Part shown: positions 39,043 to 47,830 of the stretch, in pieces
How positions within the stretch are numbered: position 1 is the stretch's first letter
Layout of the letters: each line of letters opens with the position of its first letter
From: Pseudomonadota bacterium
Lineage (GTDB): Bacteria; Pseudomonadota; Gammaproteobacteria; Steroidobacterales; Steroidobacteraceae
Direction of reading: 5' to 3'
Assembly: GCA_026398735.1 (NCBI GenBank)
Contig: JAPLSH010000029.1
Location: 1-62,453 of the forward strand
Length of the DNA stretch: 62,453 bases
Translations under genes and position numbers: made by a program
The notes under the pieces: generated by a model
What the model was told of the DNA's origin: nothing
Seen by the model: only the letters and a program-made list of their open reading frames with translations
Database searches by the model: none

Positions 39043-39933
39043 ATGCTGTTTCGCAATCTGCTGCTGATGAAATTGCCCACCGACTGGGCGCTGAGCCCGA
39101 TCGATCTGGAGGAAAAGCTCATCACCCGGCCCTTGCGGCCTTGTGGACATTTTGAAATGTGGAGTCGCGGCTGGGTTAAGCCCGCGCATGAAGATCGTTT
39201 GGTGTACGCAACCGCCGATCAACACCTCATTACGCTCGGCGTTGAACAGAAGCTGCTGCCGGCCTCGCTGATCCGTCAGGTGGCATTGGAAAAGGCGGCT
39301 GAACTGGCTGCTGAGCAGGGCTTTGCCGTCGGCCGCAAGCAGATGCGTGATCTGCAACGTCAGGTGGGTGACGAACTGCGCGGCCGCGCACTGTGCCGCC
39401 GTCGCCAGACGCCGGTATGGTTCGATACTCAACGTGGCTGGCTGTTCATTGACAGTGCTGGTGCGGCGCGTGGAGACGAAGTGGTTGAAACACTGCGTGA
39501 CACCTTGGGTACTTTCGCCGCGGTGCCACCAGACACAGAACGCTCACCGCAGTCCTGCATGTCGCGCTGGTTGGCCCAGAACCAAGTGCCAGGCCCGTTC
39601 ACGCTCGACGACGAGTTGGAGCTCAAAGGTCAGGATAAATCCAAGGCCGTATTGCGCTGGTCACGTCATCCCTTCGATACCGAAGAGATCAAAGCACACA
39701 TGGCCGAAGGCTTGGCGCCGACCCGATTGGGTCTGACGTGGCGCGACCGTGTTTCTTTTGTGCTCACGGACAAGCTGCAGATCAAACGGATTCAGTTTGT
39801 CGGCTTGGAAGATTCGCCCGACGATGGCCAACAAGGTGATCCTGCAGAGCGCTTTGCCGCAGAGTTCTTACTCCTGACAGGTGAGCTGGGCTTGTTGGTG
39901 ACCGACCTCATGGTGGCTCTGAACGAGCCCTGA
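39043..39933 (+). CDS. rdgC: Recombination-associated protein RdgC
   Basis: Ring-forming nucleoid DNA-binding protein of 296 residues that modulates RecA in E. coli. The N terminus MLFRNLLLMKLPTDW and the conserved stretch GHFEMWSRGWVKPAHEDRLVYATADQHLITLGVEQKLLPASLIRQ, with AAELAAEQGFAVGRKQMRDLQRQVGDEL, are diagnostic; the length is about that of E. coli RdgC (303). Broadly present in beta- and gammaproteobacteria, it fits the class-level placement. No related recombination gene is adjacent. Confidence 0.93.
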   Translation: MLFRNLLLMKLPTDWALSPIDLEEKLITRPLRPCGHFEMWSRGWVKPAHEDRLVYATADQHLITLGVEQKLLPASLIRQVALEKAAELAAEQGFAVGRKQMRDLQRQVGDELRGRALCRRRQTPVWFDTQRGWLFIDSAGAARGDEVVETLRDTLGTFAAVPPDTERSPQSCMSRWLAQNQVPGPFTLDDELELKGQDKSKAVLRWSRHPFDTEEIKAHMAEGLAPTRLGLTWRDRVSFVLTDKLQIKRIQFVGLEDSPDDGQQGDPAERFAAEFLLLTGELGLLVTDLMVALNEP

Positions 39934-39947
39934 GAGTCTGCGCGGCC

Positions 39948-40196
39948 TTATTCGGCGGCGGGCAGACGCCGTAGTGGTTCGCCATCAAAGTCGAGTACAA
40001 ACTCGTCGCCCTGTAGGTGGTTGACGCGCTCGCCTGTTCGCAGGTCAAAGCGACAAATGATTTGCCTCGGCTCGCCTAGGCTGCCGTCGGCCAGAATGTC
40101 GCGCTCGAACGTGCGGCGTTCCAGCAGTTCACAGTGCGAACCATCGGCCATGACGGCCACATGACGCAGGACTTCTTCGTGATACTTAACGTTCAT
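39948..40196 (-). CDS. Small hypothetical protein
   Basis: An 82-residue soluble protein starting MNVKYHEEVLRHVAVMADGSHCELLERRTFERD. Predicted beta-rich, with paired strands around ICRFDLRTGERVNHLQGDEFVLDFDGEPLRRL, a layout seen in short conserved proteins of betaproteobacteria and xanthomonads. It has one cysteine in SHCEL and one in IICRF, and no signal peptide. It converges with rdgC (14 bases apart) and lies downstream of the metal efflux operon, separated by the stop at 40236. The function is unknown. Confidence 0.6.
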   Translation of the reverse strand: MNVKYHEEVLRHVAVMADGSHCELLERRTFERDILADGSLGEPRQIICRFDLRTGERVNHLQGDEFVLDFDGEPLRRLPAAE

Positions 40197-40235
40197 GGTC
40201 CAAGCTTAGCGCACAGATCTGCGTCCGTTGGTCGG

Positions 40236-41495
40236 TCAGTGGTGTTCTTCTTCCAGCGCCCATATCTCGTGGGCATCTAGACGAAGGCGCGAGTAAGTCT
40301 CGTGAGCGGTTAGCAGCGCTGTGACCGACTGTAACTGTGAATCCTGCGCCTGCCGACGCGCGGCTAATACTTCGGCAATGCCAACTTCACCCACAGCATA
40401 GGCGCGCGCCACGCCATCTGCAGCGGCTTGCGATAAGCGCGCCACGTTGGCCAGACGCTCCCACTGCAGCCAACTGCTGCGTGCGTTGAGCAAGTCAGTA
40501 CGGGCCGCCGATTCAACGCTGGCGTGAGCCTGAGTCAACGCCGAATTGGCTCGCGTTGCCGCGCTGCGTGCCAACGCGACTTCAGCATCGCGCCCCACAA
40601 ACCCAATGGGCATGGCAATGCGCAGTCGCAACAGGTCTATGTTGCCATCGAAGCTCTTACTGTAAGCAAGCCCCACTGTGGGATCGCCAAGGCGATCACG
40701 CCCCGCGCGCTCCGAGGCAAGCTGCGCCTCAGCTGCCCGCGCTTGCGCTAACTCTATCTCGTGGTTCTCATCCACAATGCGTTTGATCCACACCTCATCA
40801 GCGCCTTCCAGACGCGGTGGATCCGGCAGCACAGAGAGCGGCGCTTGTGCGGTGTCGAGGCCAGGAAAATGCTCCAGCACCGCCAATCGCGCCGCCTCGG
40901 CTTGCCGAGTGGCCTCCATCTGCAGTGCGATGACTCGGCCGAACTCCGCCTCAGCCTGATCGCGATCCAGACGCGGGGCATCGCCGACCGTTACGCGTTT
41001 GGTAACGGCCTCAAACTGACTACGAGCTGCATCGGCCTGTTGTTGCCAGAGCAGCGCAGACTGCGCTGCGCGCTGCCAATCAAACCATGAGGCCACCAGC
41101 ACCCTGCCCGCCTCATGCCAGGAATCTGCGTAAGCCAATTCTCCGGCTTCGCGGGTCTTGGCGCCAATACGCCGGTCAAGACTGCCTTTGCCGGGGATGC
41201 GAAACCGCCGCTGCAGCTCATATTCCTGCTCGCGAAAACTCGCACCTGCAGGATCTTTGCGACTTTGCGTAACCACCGCCGCTTCCCATTCATAGGGACC
41301 TGCGCGGCGTTTACGACCCAAGGCGACACCCTCGGCAACCTGCTCGCGTGCTGCCACCAGCTCTGGGGCTGCGGCCATCACCTCAATGACGGTCTTTTCT
41401 GGAGGCAGCAACGGCGGATAAACCCCGCCTGCACTGGCTTGGCTTGCGGCGCAGCAAGCAAACAGTGTCAGCAATGCCTTGTGTGTAACGCTCAT
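40236..41495 (-). CDS. czcC: Outer-membrane TolC-family protein of a heavy-metal RND system (CzcC type)
   Basis: Outer-membrane channel component of 419 residues. It has a cleavable signal (MSVTHKALLTLFACCAASQASA) and two TolC-like coiled-coil repeats, such as EVMAAAPELVAAREQVAEG and the later PTVGLAYSKSFDGNIDLLRLRIAMPIGFVGRDAEVALARSAATRANSALTQAHASVESAARTDLLNARSSW. I chose ATG 41495, which overlaps the DUF3240 stop (ATGA), over two upstream in-frame ATGs. It is the last gene of the operon czcB-czcA-DUF3240-czcC, an order in which the small protein separates pump and channel. Confidence 0.85.
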   Translation of the reverse strand: MSVTHKALLTLFACCAASQASAGGVYPPLLPPEKTVIEVMAAAPELVAAREQVAEGVALGRKRRAGPYEWEAAVVTQSRKDPAGASFREQEYELQRRFRIPGKGSLDRRIGAKTREAGELAYADSWHEAGRVLVASWFDWQRAAQSALLWQQQADAARSQFEAVTKRVTVGDAPRLDRDQAEAEFGRVIALQMEATRQAEAARLAVLEHFPGLDTAQAPLSVLPDPPRLEGADEVWIKRIVDENHEIELAQARAAEAQLASERAGRDRLGDPTVGLAYSKSFDGNIDLLRLRIAMPIGFVGRDAEVALARSAATRANSALTQAHASVESAARTDLLNARSSWLQWERLANVARLSQAAADGVARAYAVGEVGIAEVLAARRQAQDSQLQSVTALLTAHETYSRLRLDAHEIWALEEEHH

Positions 41496-41806
41496 GCCAA
41501 ACTTCCGCATTGAGTCACCGGCATAACCCACCAGGCGATGCGCGGCGTGGGCAGCGCCGTACGCAGTGCTTGCAGCAGCGGCGCTACCTCACTTTGCCGC
41601 AACAGCACCTGCACCATGCGCTGGCTGGCACGGCCGCGTACTTGCTCGAGCATGCTGTTGAGTTCTGCCTTTGCCCCAAAACCTTCGGCGTTCATCAGTG
41701 AATAACCACTGACTACATTGGGCAAGCTGCGCAGCAGGTCGATCATCTCGTCCTCAAGCTCCACCGGCAGCACCAACGTCAGTTGACAATCATAAATGCT
41801 TTGCAT
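41492..41806 (-). CDS. DUF3240 small protein of metal-efflux operons
   Basis: A 104-residue soluble protein with a PII-like ferredoxin fold pattern: YDCQLTLVLPVELEDEMIDLLRSLPNVVSGYSLMNAEGFG, then EQVRGRASQRMVQVLLRQSEVAPLLQALRTALPTPRIAWWVMPV. DUF3240 proteins regularly sit in Czc/Cus-type RND operons and are suspected metal or regulatory sensors; the role is not established. It starts two bases after the RND pump gene ends and overlaps the channel gene by four bases. One conserved cysteine lies near each end. Confidence 0.8.
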   Translation of the reverse strand: MQSIYDCQLTLVLPVELEDEMIDLLRSLPNVVSGYSLMNAEGFGAKAELNSMLEQVRGRASQRMVQVLLRQSEVAPLLQALRTALPTPRIAWWVMPVTQCGSLA

Positions 41807-41808
41807 GA

Positions 41809-44800
41809 TCAGCTCCGGATGCCGAAGCGGCGGAACAAACTGGGTAACAACAGCAGGGTCAGTGCTGTCGAACTGAGCAGACCACCGATCACTACGATGG
41901 CCAAGGGTCGTTGAATTTCCGAGCCCGGGCCGGTTGCAAACAGTAGTGGTACTAAGCCAAACCCGGTGATGCTGGCGGTCATCAACACCGGACGCAGTCG
42001 TCGCAGCGCGCCCTGCATGACCACCTCGGCTACTGCCATGCCACGAGCCCGCAGCTGATTAAAGCAGCTGATCATCACCAAGCCGTTGAGCACCGCAATA
42101 CCCATCAGGGCAATAAATCCCACGGAGGCCGGTACTGAGAGGTATTCGCCCGTCAGTGCCAGCGCATACACACCACCGAGCAGCGCGAAGGGAATGTTCA
42201 CAAATACCAGTGTGGCCTGACGAACTGAGCCAAAGGTGGCAAACAGCAGCAGGAAGATCATTGCAAGTGCCACCGGCACCACCAGCATGAGCCGAGCTGC
42301 GGTGCGCTGCTGATTCTCAAACTGCCCACCCCAAGTCATGCGATAGCCCTGCGGCAGCGGCACTTGCTTGGTCACAACGGCGCGAGCCTCATCTACAAAA
42401 CCCACTAGATCACGACCTCTGACATTGGAGCGAACGACGGTCATGCGTGAGGCGTTCTCGCGATCTACACGCACCGGACCTTCACTACGCACCAAAGTGG
42501 CCAATTGCTGTAAGGGCACTGTTGCGCCACCGGCTATGGGCAGACGTACCTGTGAGAATGCCTGTGGTGATTCAGGTGACGGTAGCCCGCCACGCAGTAA
42601 CAGCGGTAAACGCCTGCCCTCTTCAACCACGACGCCCGCCCGCCGTCCTTCAACTAAGGCACGCAAATCGTCTTGTATTGCCTCGACATCCAGACCGGCA
42701 CGGCCGGCGGCCAAGCGATCTATGTGAATCTGCAGATACTGCACGCCATCGTTTTCGCCGGCTGATACGTCCTGGCTGCCGTTGATACCTTCAAGCACTG
42801 CTGCTACTTGTTGGGCAAGGCTGTTGAGCATCTTGATGTCTGGTCCATAAATCTTGATAGACAGATCACCGCGACTGCCGGAGATAAGCTCGGAGATGCG
42901 CATCTCGATGGGCTGAGTAAAACTGCTGGTTACTCCTGCAAACTGATCGGTGATGCTGCGCACCTGATCGATAACCCATTCTTTGTCTTGGTTGCGCCAA
43001 GTGTCCCGGGGCTTGAGCTTCACGAAACCATCTGTTTCGTTAGTGCCCATAGGGTCCAGACCCAACTCGTCAGAGCCGACACGAGAAATAAACTCTGCGA
43101 CCTCTGGCACCTCTGCTAACACGCGCCTTTGTATGGCTGTATCGATGTCCGCCGACTGCTGCAAGCCAATGGATGGCAGCTTCTCGTGCTGGACCACCAG
43201 GTCGCCCTCGTCCATGGTGGGCATGAACGACTTACCAACGAAACCAAAAAGTACTGCTGCCAACAGTAGTGAGCCGATGGCGACACCATAGACCAAGCGC
43301 TCGCGGGACAAAGTCCATGCCAATAACTTGCCATAGCGGGCTTCGAGCCACTGAACCAAGGGCGGGGTGTGCACCGCATGGTTACCCAGTAGCCACGAGG
43401 TGGCCACTGGAATAATCGTCAGTGACAACAGCAGAGAGCCCAACAAGGCGAACACAATGGTCAGAGCGACTGGGCCGAACAGCTTGCCCTCTAGTCCCTG
43501 CAAGCTCAGCAGCGGCAGGAACACAATGACGATTACTGCGATGCCCGCGGCAACCGGCACAGCGACCTCCGTTGTGGCGCGATAAATGCGGTGCAGCAGT
43601 GGCACTTGGTTTGACGACAGACCGCCAGATTGCTGTGCCTCAATGTTTTCGACCACCACTACCGCCGCATCGACCAGCATGCCTATGGCAATGGCAAGGC
43701 CGCCCAATGACATCAGATTGGCCGACAGACCGGTTAGGCGCATGGCAATGAACGTAGCCAAGCAGGCCAAGGGCAATACGATGACGACTGCAAGCGCTGC
43801 ACGCAGGTTGCCCAGGAACAGATACAACAACACGATGATCAGCACGCAGGCCTCAGCCAGTGCCTTGGTTACGGTGCCCACTGCGCGCTCTACCAAATCG
43901 CCACGGTCATAGAACGGCTTGAGTGTCATGCCCTCAGGCAGACTTGGCTGCAACTCAACCAGCTTCTCGCGTACGCGCGTCACCAGTTCCTGAGCGTTGG
44001 CACCGCGCAGCCCGATCACGATGCCCTCAACGGCCTCGCCTTTCCCGTCTTGGGTCACCATGCCGTAGCGTGTCAGGGCGCCGATGCCGACCTGCGCCAC
44101 ATCAGCGACTCGGACCACCTTGTCACCAGACCGCGAGACAACGACCGACCGAAGGTCATCCAGACTGCGCACGTCTCCGTCGGCACGCAGCAGCCAGCTC
44201 TCTTCGTTGTCCTGCAGACGCCCTGCGCCGTCGCTGCGGTTGTTGGCCTCTAGCGCTTGCTGCAGCTGTGTCAGGCTAATGCCACGTGCCGCTAGCGCGG
44301 TAAGGTCCGGGCGCACTTCATAGCTGCGTACAAGTCCGCCTAGAGCGTTTACATCGGCCACACCGGGCAAACTGCGCAACTGCGGCCGGATCACCCAATC
44401 GAGCACCGTGCGCTTTTCTTCCAGCGACTGCGGTCCCTCGACGGTAAACATGAACATGTCCGACAACGGCGTGCTGATGGGGGCAAGGCCGCCGCTGGCA
44501 GTGCTGGGCAGACTGCCGAGCACGCCTGTTAAGCGCTCGCTGACCTGATTGCGCGCCCAATAGATGTCGGTGCCGTCAACAAAGTCGAGTGTGATGTCGG
44601 CGATGGCGTATTTGGATCGAGAACGCAGGATGGTTTGGCCGGGAATGCCCAACAGTTCCTGTTCGATCGGAGCGGTGATGCGCGTCTCGACTTCCTCGGG
44701 CGTCATGCCCGGGGCTTTCATGATCACCTTGACCTGAGTGTTGGAAATATCCGGGAAGGCATCGATGGGCAGTCCGCTCAACGCCCATGCGCCTGCACCC

Positions 44801-44871
44801 AGCAGACCAATGGTCGCCAGCAGCGTCATCAACCGCTGTGACAGCGCCAGCGCGATCAACCGGGACAGCAT
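41809..44871 (-). CDS. czcA: Heavy-metal efflux RND pump (HME family, CzcA/CusA type)
   Basis: Inner-membrane proton antiporter of 1020 residues with 12 predicted helices: N-terminal LIALALSQRLMTLLATIGLLGAGAWAL, IDAFPDISNTQVKVIMKAPG, and APIEQELLGIPGQ typical of HME-RND. Helix 4 reads AIG-MLV-DAA-VVV-VEN; the first aspartate of the CzcA triad (DFG) is replaced by alanine, as in CusA and the class called HME3b. The CusA methionine before the periplasmic LPG(I) loop is Q in VVQHEKLPSIG, arguing against a copper relay. The substrate is therefore open. It shares one base with the adaptor gene stop (TAATG). Confidence 0.92.
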   Translation of the reverse strand: MLSRLIALALSQRLMTLLATIGLLGAGAWALSGLPIDAFPDISNTQVKVIMKAPGMTPEEVETRITAPIEQELLGIPGQTILRSRSKYAIADITLDFVDGTDIYWARNQVSERLTGVLGSLPSTASGGLAPISTPLSDMFMFTVEGPQSLEEKRTVLDWVIRPQLRSLPGVADVNALGGLVRSYEVRPDLTALAARGISLTQLQQALEANNRSDGAGRLQDNEESWLLRADGDVRSLDDLRSVVVSRSGDKVVRVADVAQVGIGALTRYGMVTQDGKGEAVEGIVIGLRGANAQELVTRVREKLVELQPSLPEGMTLKPFYDRGDLVERAVGTVTKALAEACVLIIVLLYLFLGNLRAALAVVIVLPLACLATFIAMRLTGLSANLMSLGGLAIAIGMLVDAAVVVVENIEAQQSGGLSSNQVPLLHRIYRATTEVAVPVAAGIAVIVIVFLPLLSLQGLEGKLFGPVALTIVFALLGSLLLSLTIIPVATSWLLGNHAVHTPPLVQWLEARYGKLLAWTLSRERLVYGVAIGSLLLAAVLFGFVGKSFMPTMDEGDLVVQHEKLPSIGLQQSADIDTAIQRRVLAEVPEVAEFISRVGSDELGLDPMGTNETDGFVKLKPRDTWRNQDKEWVIDQVRSITDQFAGVTSSFTQPIEMRISELISGSRGDLSIKIYGPDIKMLNSLAQQVAAVLEGINGSQDVSAGENDGVQYLQIHIDRLAAGRAGLDVEAIQDDLRALVEGRRAGVVVEEGRRLPLLLRGGLPSPESPQAFSQVRLPIAGGATVPLQQLATLVRSEGPVRVDRENASRMTVVRSNVRGRDLVGFVDEARAVVTKQVPLPQGYRMTWGGQFENQQRTAARLMLVVPVALAMIFLLLFATFGSVRQATLVFVNIPFALLGGVYALALTGEYLSVPASVGFIALMGIAVLNGLVMISCFNQLRARGMAVAEVVMQGALRRLRPVLMTASITGFGLVPLLFATGPGSEIQRPLAIVVIGGLLSSTALTLLLLPSLFRRFGIRS

Positions 44872-46016
44872 TACTCGTTACCAGCTGCAGCAGCGCCCAA
44901 TCCCATCCAGCTGCCTTTGAGTGCAGCGATGCCCTTGGCTGCCACTCTGGTGCCCGCACTGATACCGCTGATCAACGTCACATCACCCTGTCGACGCAGC
45001 ACCTTGATGGGTACGGGTCTGAGACCCTCGGCCTCTTCAACAAAAACGTAATCCTTGCCTGCGCGCTGTACGACAGCTTCGGCTGACACGCGGACACTGC
45101 CCGCAGGTGCTGCAGCCGGTACCAACGCGAGCTGCACAAATTGCCCTGGTACCAAGCAGGATGCCGCCGAATTGAATGTGGCTCGCACCAATGCCGTCTG
45201 TGACGCTGCGTCGAGCTGTCCACCCGCGGCAATGACCTTGCCCTGAGCGTTGCAGCCAACCACTTCAACGCCGTCTCCAATGGCCAGTCCTGCAAGCTGT
45301 TCGCGCGTAGCCTGCAGTTCAACCCACTGTAGGTCCGAGGCCGCCAGTTGCAGCAGCACACTGCCGGATTCAACGTGGCTGCCGACGGCAGCAGCTTGCT
45401 CCAATACGATGCCGGCGCGCGGCGCCAGCAAGCTGACGCGGCCCGTCAAATCGGCGGCTGTACGCAAGGTCTCTATCGCAGCCTTGCCCATGCCCGCCAG
45501 TTGCAGCAATTGACGCTGTTCTTGCAGCGCCGCCGCAGCCTGTGCCGCCTGATCGCGACTGTCCTGTACGCGTGATTCGGCGATGATGCCGTCGGCAAAC
45601 AAAGCTTCGTCGCGAGCTAAGCGCTTGCCTGCGAGTGCGGAAGCACCCACCGCAGCCAGATAGGCTCGCTGCAGCCCCAGCACCTCGGCACTGTAAAGAC
45701 GTAGCAACGGTTGGCCGGCCTTCACCGAATCGCCAGGGTTGGCTAGCGCAGCCTCAACCCGTCCGCTGACTCCGGCGAGCATGACGTCACGGCGATCGTT
45801 AGGTACTACTACACGTCCCGGCAACAGTTGGGCACGGCTGGCACCGCCTGACGCCTTATCGGTCCCGGCACGAACGGATTCTATGACCAGGCCACTGGCC
45901 TGACGTTGTTGCGGGGTGAGTTTGATGGCCGGCTCGGGTGCTGCCAGCGCAGGGGGCGCGCACAGCGCTACAACAAACAGCACAGCGGTAAAGGGGGAGC
46001 GACGTATTGGGGACAT
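44871..46016 (-). CDS. czcB: Periplasmic adaptor of the metal RND system (CzcB type)
   Basis: Membrane fusion protein of 381 residues, with a signal peptide (MSPIRRSPFTAVLFVVALCAPPALA), and the hairpin lipoyl barrel order GRVEAALANPGDSVKAGQPLLRLYSAEVLGLQRAYLAA then SLLAPRAGIVLEQAAAVGSHVESGSVLLQLA, and a barrel ending VAAKGIAALKGSWMG. It has no N-terminal histidine-rich metal domain of the CzcB type. First gene of the operon; its stop is fused to the pump start. No regulator gene (czcR/S or a MerR type) lies nearby, so the inducer cannot be inferred. Confidence 0.87.
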   Translation of the reverse strand: MSPIRRSPFTAVLFVVALCAPPALAAPEPAIKLTPQQRQASGLVIESVRAGTDKASGGASRAQLLPGRVVVPNDRRDVMLAGVSGRVEAALANPGDSVKAGQPLLRLYSAEVLGLQRAYLAAVGASALAGKRLARDEALFADGIIAESRVQDSRDQAAQAAAALQEQRQLLQLAGMGKAAIETLRTAADLTGRVSLLAPRAGIVLEQAAAVGSHVESGSVLLQLAASDLQWVELQATREQLAGLAIGDGVEVVGCNAQGKVIAAGGQLDAASQTALVRATFNSAASCLVPGQFVQLALVPAAAPAGSVRVSAEAVVQRAGKDYVFVEEAEGLRPVPIKVLRRQGDVTLISGISAGTRVAAKGIAALKGSWMGLGAAAAGNE

Positions 46017-46098
46017 GGCAGGTTTCCGAGTGCAGCAATCCCGCTAGGATACTTTGTCCCTGCCCCACCCAGACACAGAAATTACCGTAGTTGCTTGG

Positions 46099-46365
46099 TC
46101 AAAGTCGCCAGCGCAGCCTCAGGTCCAACAGGTGGGCCAGCAGTGCCACGAACATCAAGCTGCCGGCCAATCGAGGGTCGCCACCTCGGGCCACGGTCAG
46201 CGCTGCTGCCAGCAATCCCACGCCGGCCAGCAGGTTCGGCCACAGATCCCGCGCTGTCATGCCGCGCTGCGAGCGCCGGCCGTGCAGTGTGAGCACCAGA
46301 CCTTCGAACAGCATCATCCCAATGACCAACCCAAACACTGTGCCGCTGCTGATGAGTTCAAGCAT
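46099..46365 (-). CDS. Small membrane protein at the edge of the photosynthesis cluster
   Basis: An 88-residue protein with about three hydrophobic segments: LISSGTVFGLVIGMMLFEGLVLTL, WPNLLAGVGLLAAALTVA and LAGSLMFVALLAHLLDLRLRW. Basic stretches (HGRRSQRG, RLRW) suggest an orientation with these in the cytoplasm. No recognised family. It begins 25 bases after the 66-residue gene and follows bchG-pucC-like-bchP in the same direction, so it may be the last gene of that transcript. No convincing ribosome site is visible. The RND operon starts 82 bases further in the same direction. Confidence 0.55.
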   Translation of the reverse strand: MLELISSGTVFGLVIGMMLFEGLVLTLHGRRSQRGMTARDLWPNLLAGVGLLAAALTVARGGDPRLAGSLMFVALLAHLLDLRLRWRL

Positions 46366-46390
46366 GTGCGCGGCCCATGGGGTGATTAAA

Positions 46391-46591
46391 TCAGCGGTCG
46401 TAGCGACCCAGGGTGGCGTCTATGGCCACAGCGATGACATTCATCATGCGGCCGGCCACGCCATTGTGCTGCTGCCCTGCATGCTGCGCCGAGTTGCTCG
46501 GGTTTTTTGCCGTGCGCTGTGACGATTCACGCTTGGCGTCTGCTGAATGGACGCGGGTGGTCGTGTAAAAATCATGATCTGCTGTTTGCAT
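46391..46591 (-). CDS. Small hypothetical protein downstream of bchP
   Basis: A 66-residue reading frame with a very strong ribosome site: AAGGGGAG six bases before ATG 46591. The first 45 residues are hydrophilic (MQTADHDFYTTTRVHSADAKRESSQRTAKNPSNS), followed by a short hydrophobic end MMNVIAVAIDATLGRYDR. It has no cysteine and no recognised domain. It lies 33 bases after bchP in the same direction. I include it mainly because of the ribosome site; composition alone is not convincing. Confidence 0.45.
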   Translation of the reverse strand: MQTADHDFYTTTRVHSADAKRESSQRTAKNPSNSAQHAGQQHNGVAGRMMNVIAVAIDATLGRYDR

Positions 46592-46624
46592 GAAAGCTCC
46601 CCTTTATGTGTTAGCGGTGAGTGC

Positions 46625-47830
46625 TTAGGCACGCACCACACCCAAAAGATGTGCAAGGTCCTTGAAGAAGATGCGCACCTGGGCCAGCGGATTCCCGCGG
46701 ACCAGTTTTTTGTGCATATAGGCTTGCCAGGTCAACTGCTGGATATCCGGATCCTTGCAGAGAGTGACGAAGCGCTCCCGACGCTGGTCGCTGCAGTACC
46801 AGAACCACTGCAGGACACCCAAAACCCAAAAGACTTTGCCGTGTTCACGCATGAACTCACGGCGCGCATGACGCAGGTCGCGTGCATCACCGGATGCCAG
46901 CGCACCGGCCACTGCTTCGGCAGCCAAGCGCCCTCCTAGCATTGCGTAGTAGATGCCCTCGCCCGAAGCCGGTGCCACAACTCCTGCTGCATCACCGGCC
47001 AAAACGACATCGCGACCGTTGTCCCAGCGACGCAATGGCTTCATCGGCAAGGGCGCGCCTTCGCGACGCAAGACCTTGCCGTATTGCAGCCCGGCTTGTG
47101 CTCGCAACTGTGCAGTGGCAGTGCGCAGCGAAAACCCCTTTTGTGCGCTGCCGACACCGATGCTCATCGTGTCCCCATGCGGAAACACCCAGCCGTAAAA
47201 GTCTGGAGAGATCACGCCTTGGTAGTACACATCGCAGCGGTTGTGCGCGTAACCCGATTGGGGCTGTGCGGGTGCTTCGACGATTTCGTGATAAGCCGCG
47301 ACATAGCGCATTTTCTTTGCGCCAGGAATGCATTGGCGGGCCACGGCCGACCGGGCGCCATCGGCACCGATGACCATACGCGTGCGTACCCGACAGACGC
47401 GTGTCTGCGCACCTTCATCGTCAGTGCCGTAGGCCACAACAGTGTCGCCGTCAGCATCGTGTTCAATGGCATGGAAATCGCCGGTGCGCAGCGTTGCGCC
47501 AGCAGCCACAGCCCTGTCACGCAACCACGGATCAAAGCTCTTGCGATCGACCATGCCGACATACCCGCCGTCGATGGGCATGTCCACCTGACGTTGAGTC
47601 GGCGACACCATGCGTGCGGCTGTAATCTTTGCCAGCAGAATGTCTTGTGGAATGTCGAAGTCTTTGATCAATCTTGGTGGAATAGCACCGCCGCAGGGTT
47701 TTATACGCCCGGCACGATCGAGCAACAACACGCTATGACCTAGCTTTGCCAAGTCCCAAGCCGCTGTGGCTCCTGCCGGGCCGCCGCCGACCACTACAAC
47801 ATCAAACTCGTCGATGATCTGGTGGCTCAT
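46625..47830 (-). CDS. bchP: Geranylgeranyl reductase (bacteriochlorophyll phytyl side chain)
   Basis: Flavoprotein of 401 residues that reduces geranylgeranyl-bacteriochlorophyll to the phytyl form. The dinucleotide motif VVVVGGGPAGATAAWDLAKLG (11-31) is followed by RAGRIKPCGGAIPPRLIKDFDI and, later, YYQGVISPDFYGWVFPHGDTMSIGVG and VVLAGDAAGVVAPASGEGIYYAMLGGRLAAEAV, all typical of the BchP/ChlP branch. The ATG overlaps the stop of the PucC-like gene (ATGA). The order bchG-pucC homologue-bchP is widely conserved in purple bacteria. Confidence 0.95.
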   Translation of the reverse strand: MSHQIIDEFDVVVVGGGPAGATAAWDLAKLGHSVLLLDRAGRIKPCGGAIPPRLIKDFDIPQDILLAKITAARMVSPTQRQVDMPIDGGYVGMVDRKSFDPWLRDRAVAAGATLRTGDFHAIEHDADGDTVVAYGTDDEGAQTRVCRVRTRMVIGADGARSAVARQCIPGAKKMRYVAAYHEIVEAPAQPQSGYAHNRCDVYYQGVISPDFYGWVFPHGDTMSIGVGSAQKGFSLRTATAQLRAQAGLQYGKVLRREGAPLPMKPLRRWDNGRDVVLAGDAAGVVAPASGEGIYYAMLGGRLAAEAVAGALASGDARDLRHARREFMREHGKVFWVLGVLQWFWYCSDQRRERFVTLCKDPDIQQLTWQAYMHKKLVRGNPLAQVRIFFKDLAHLLGVVRA

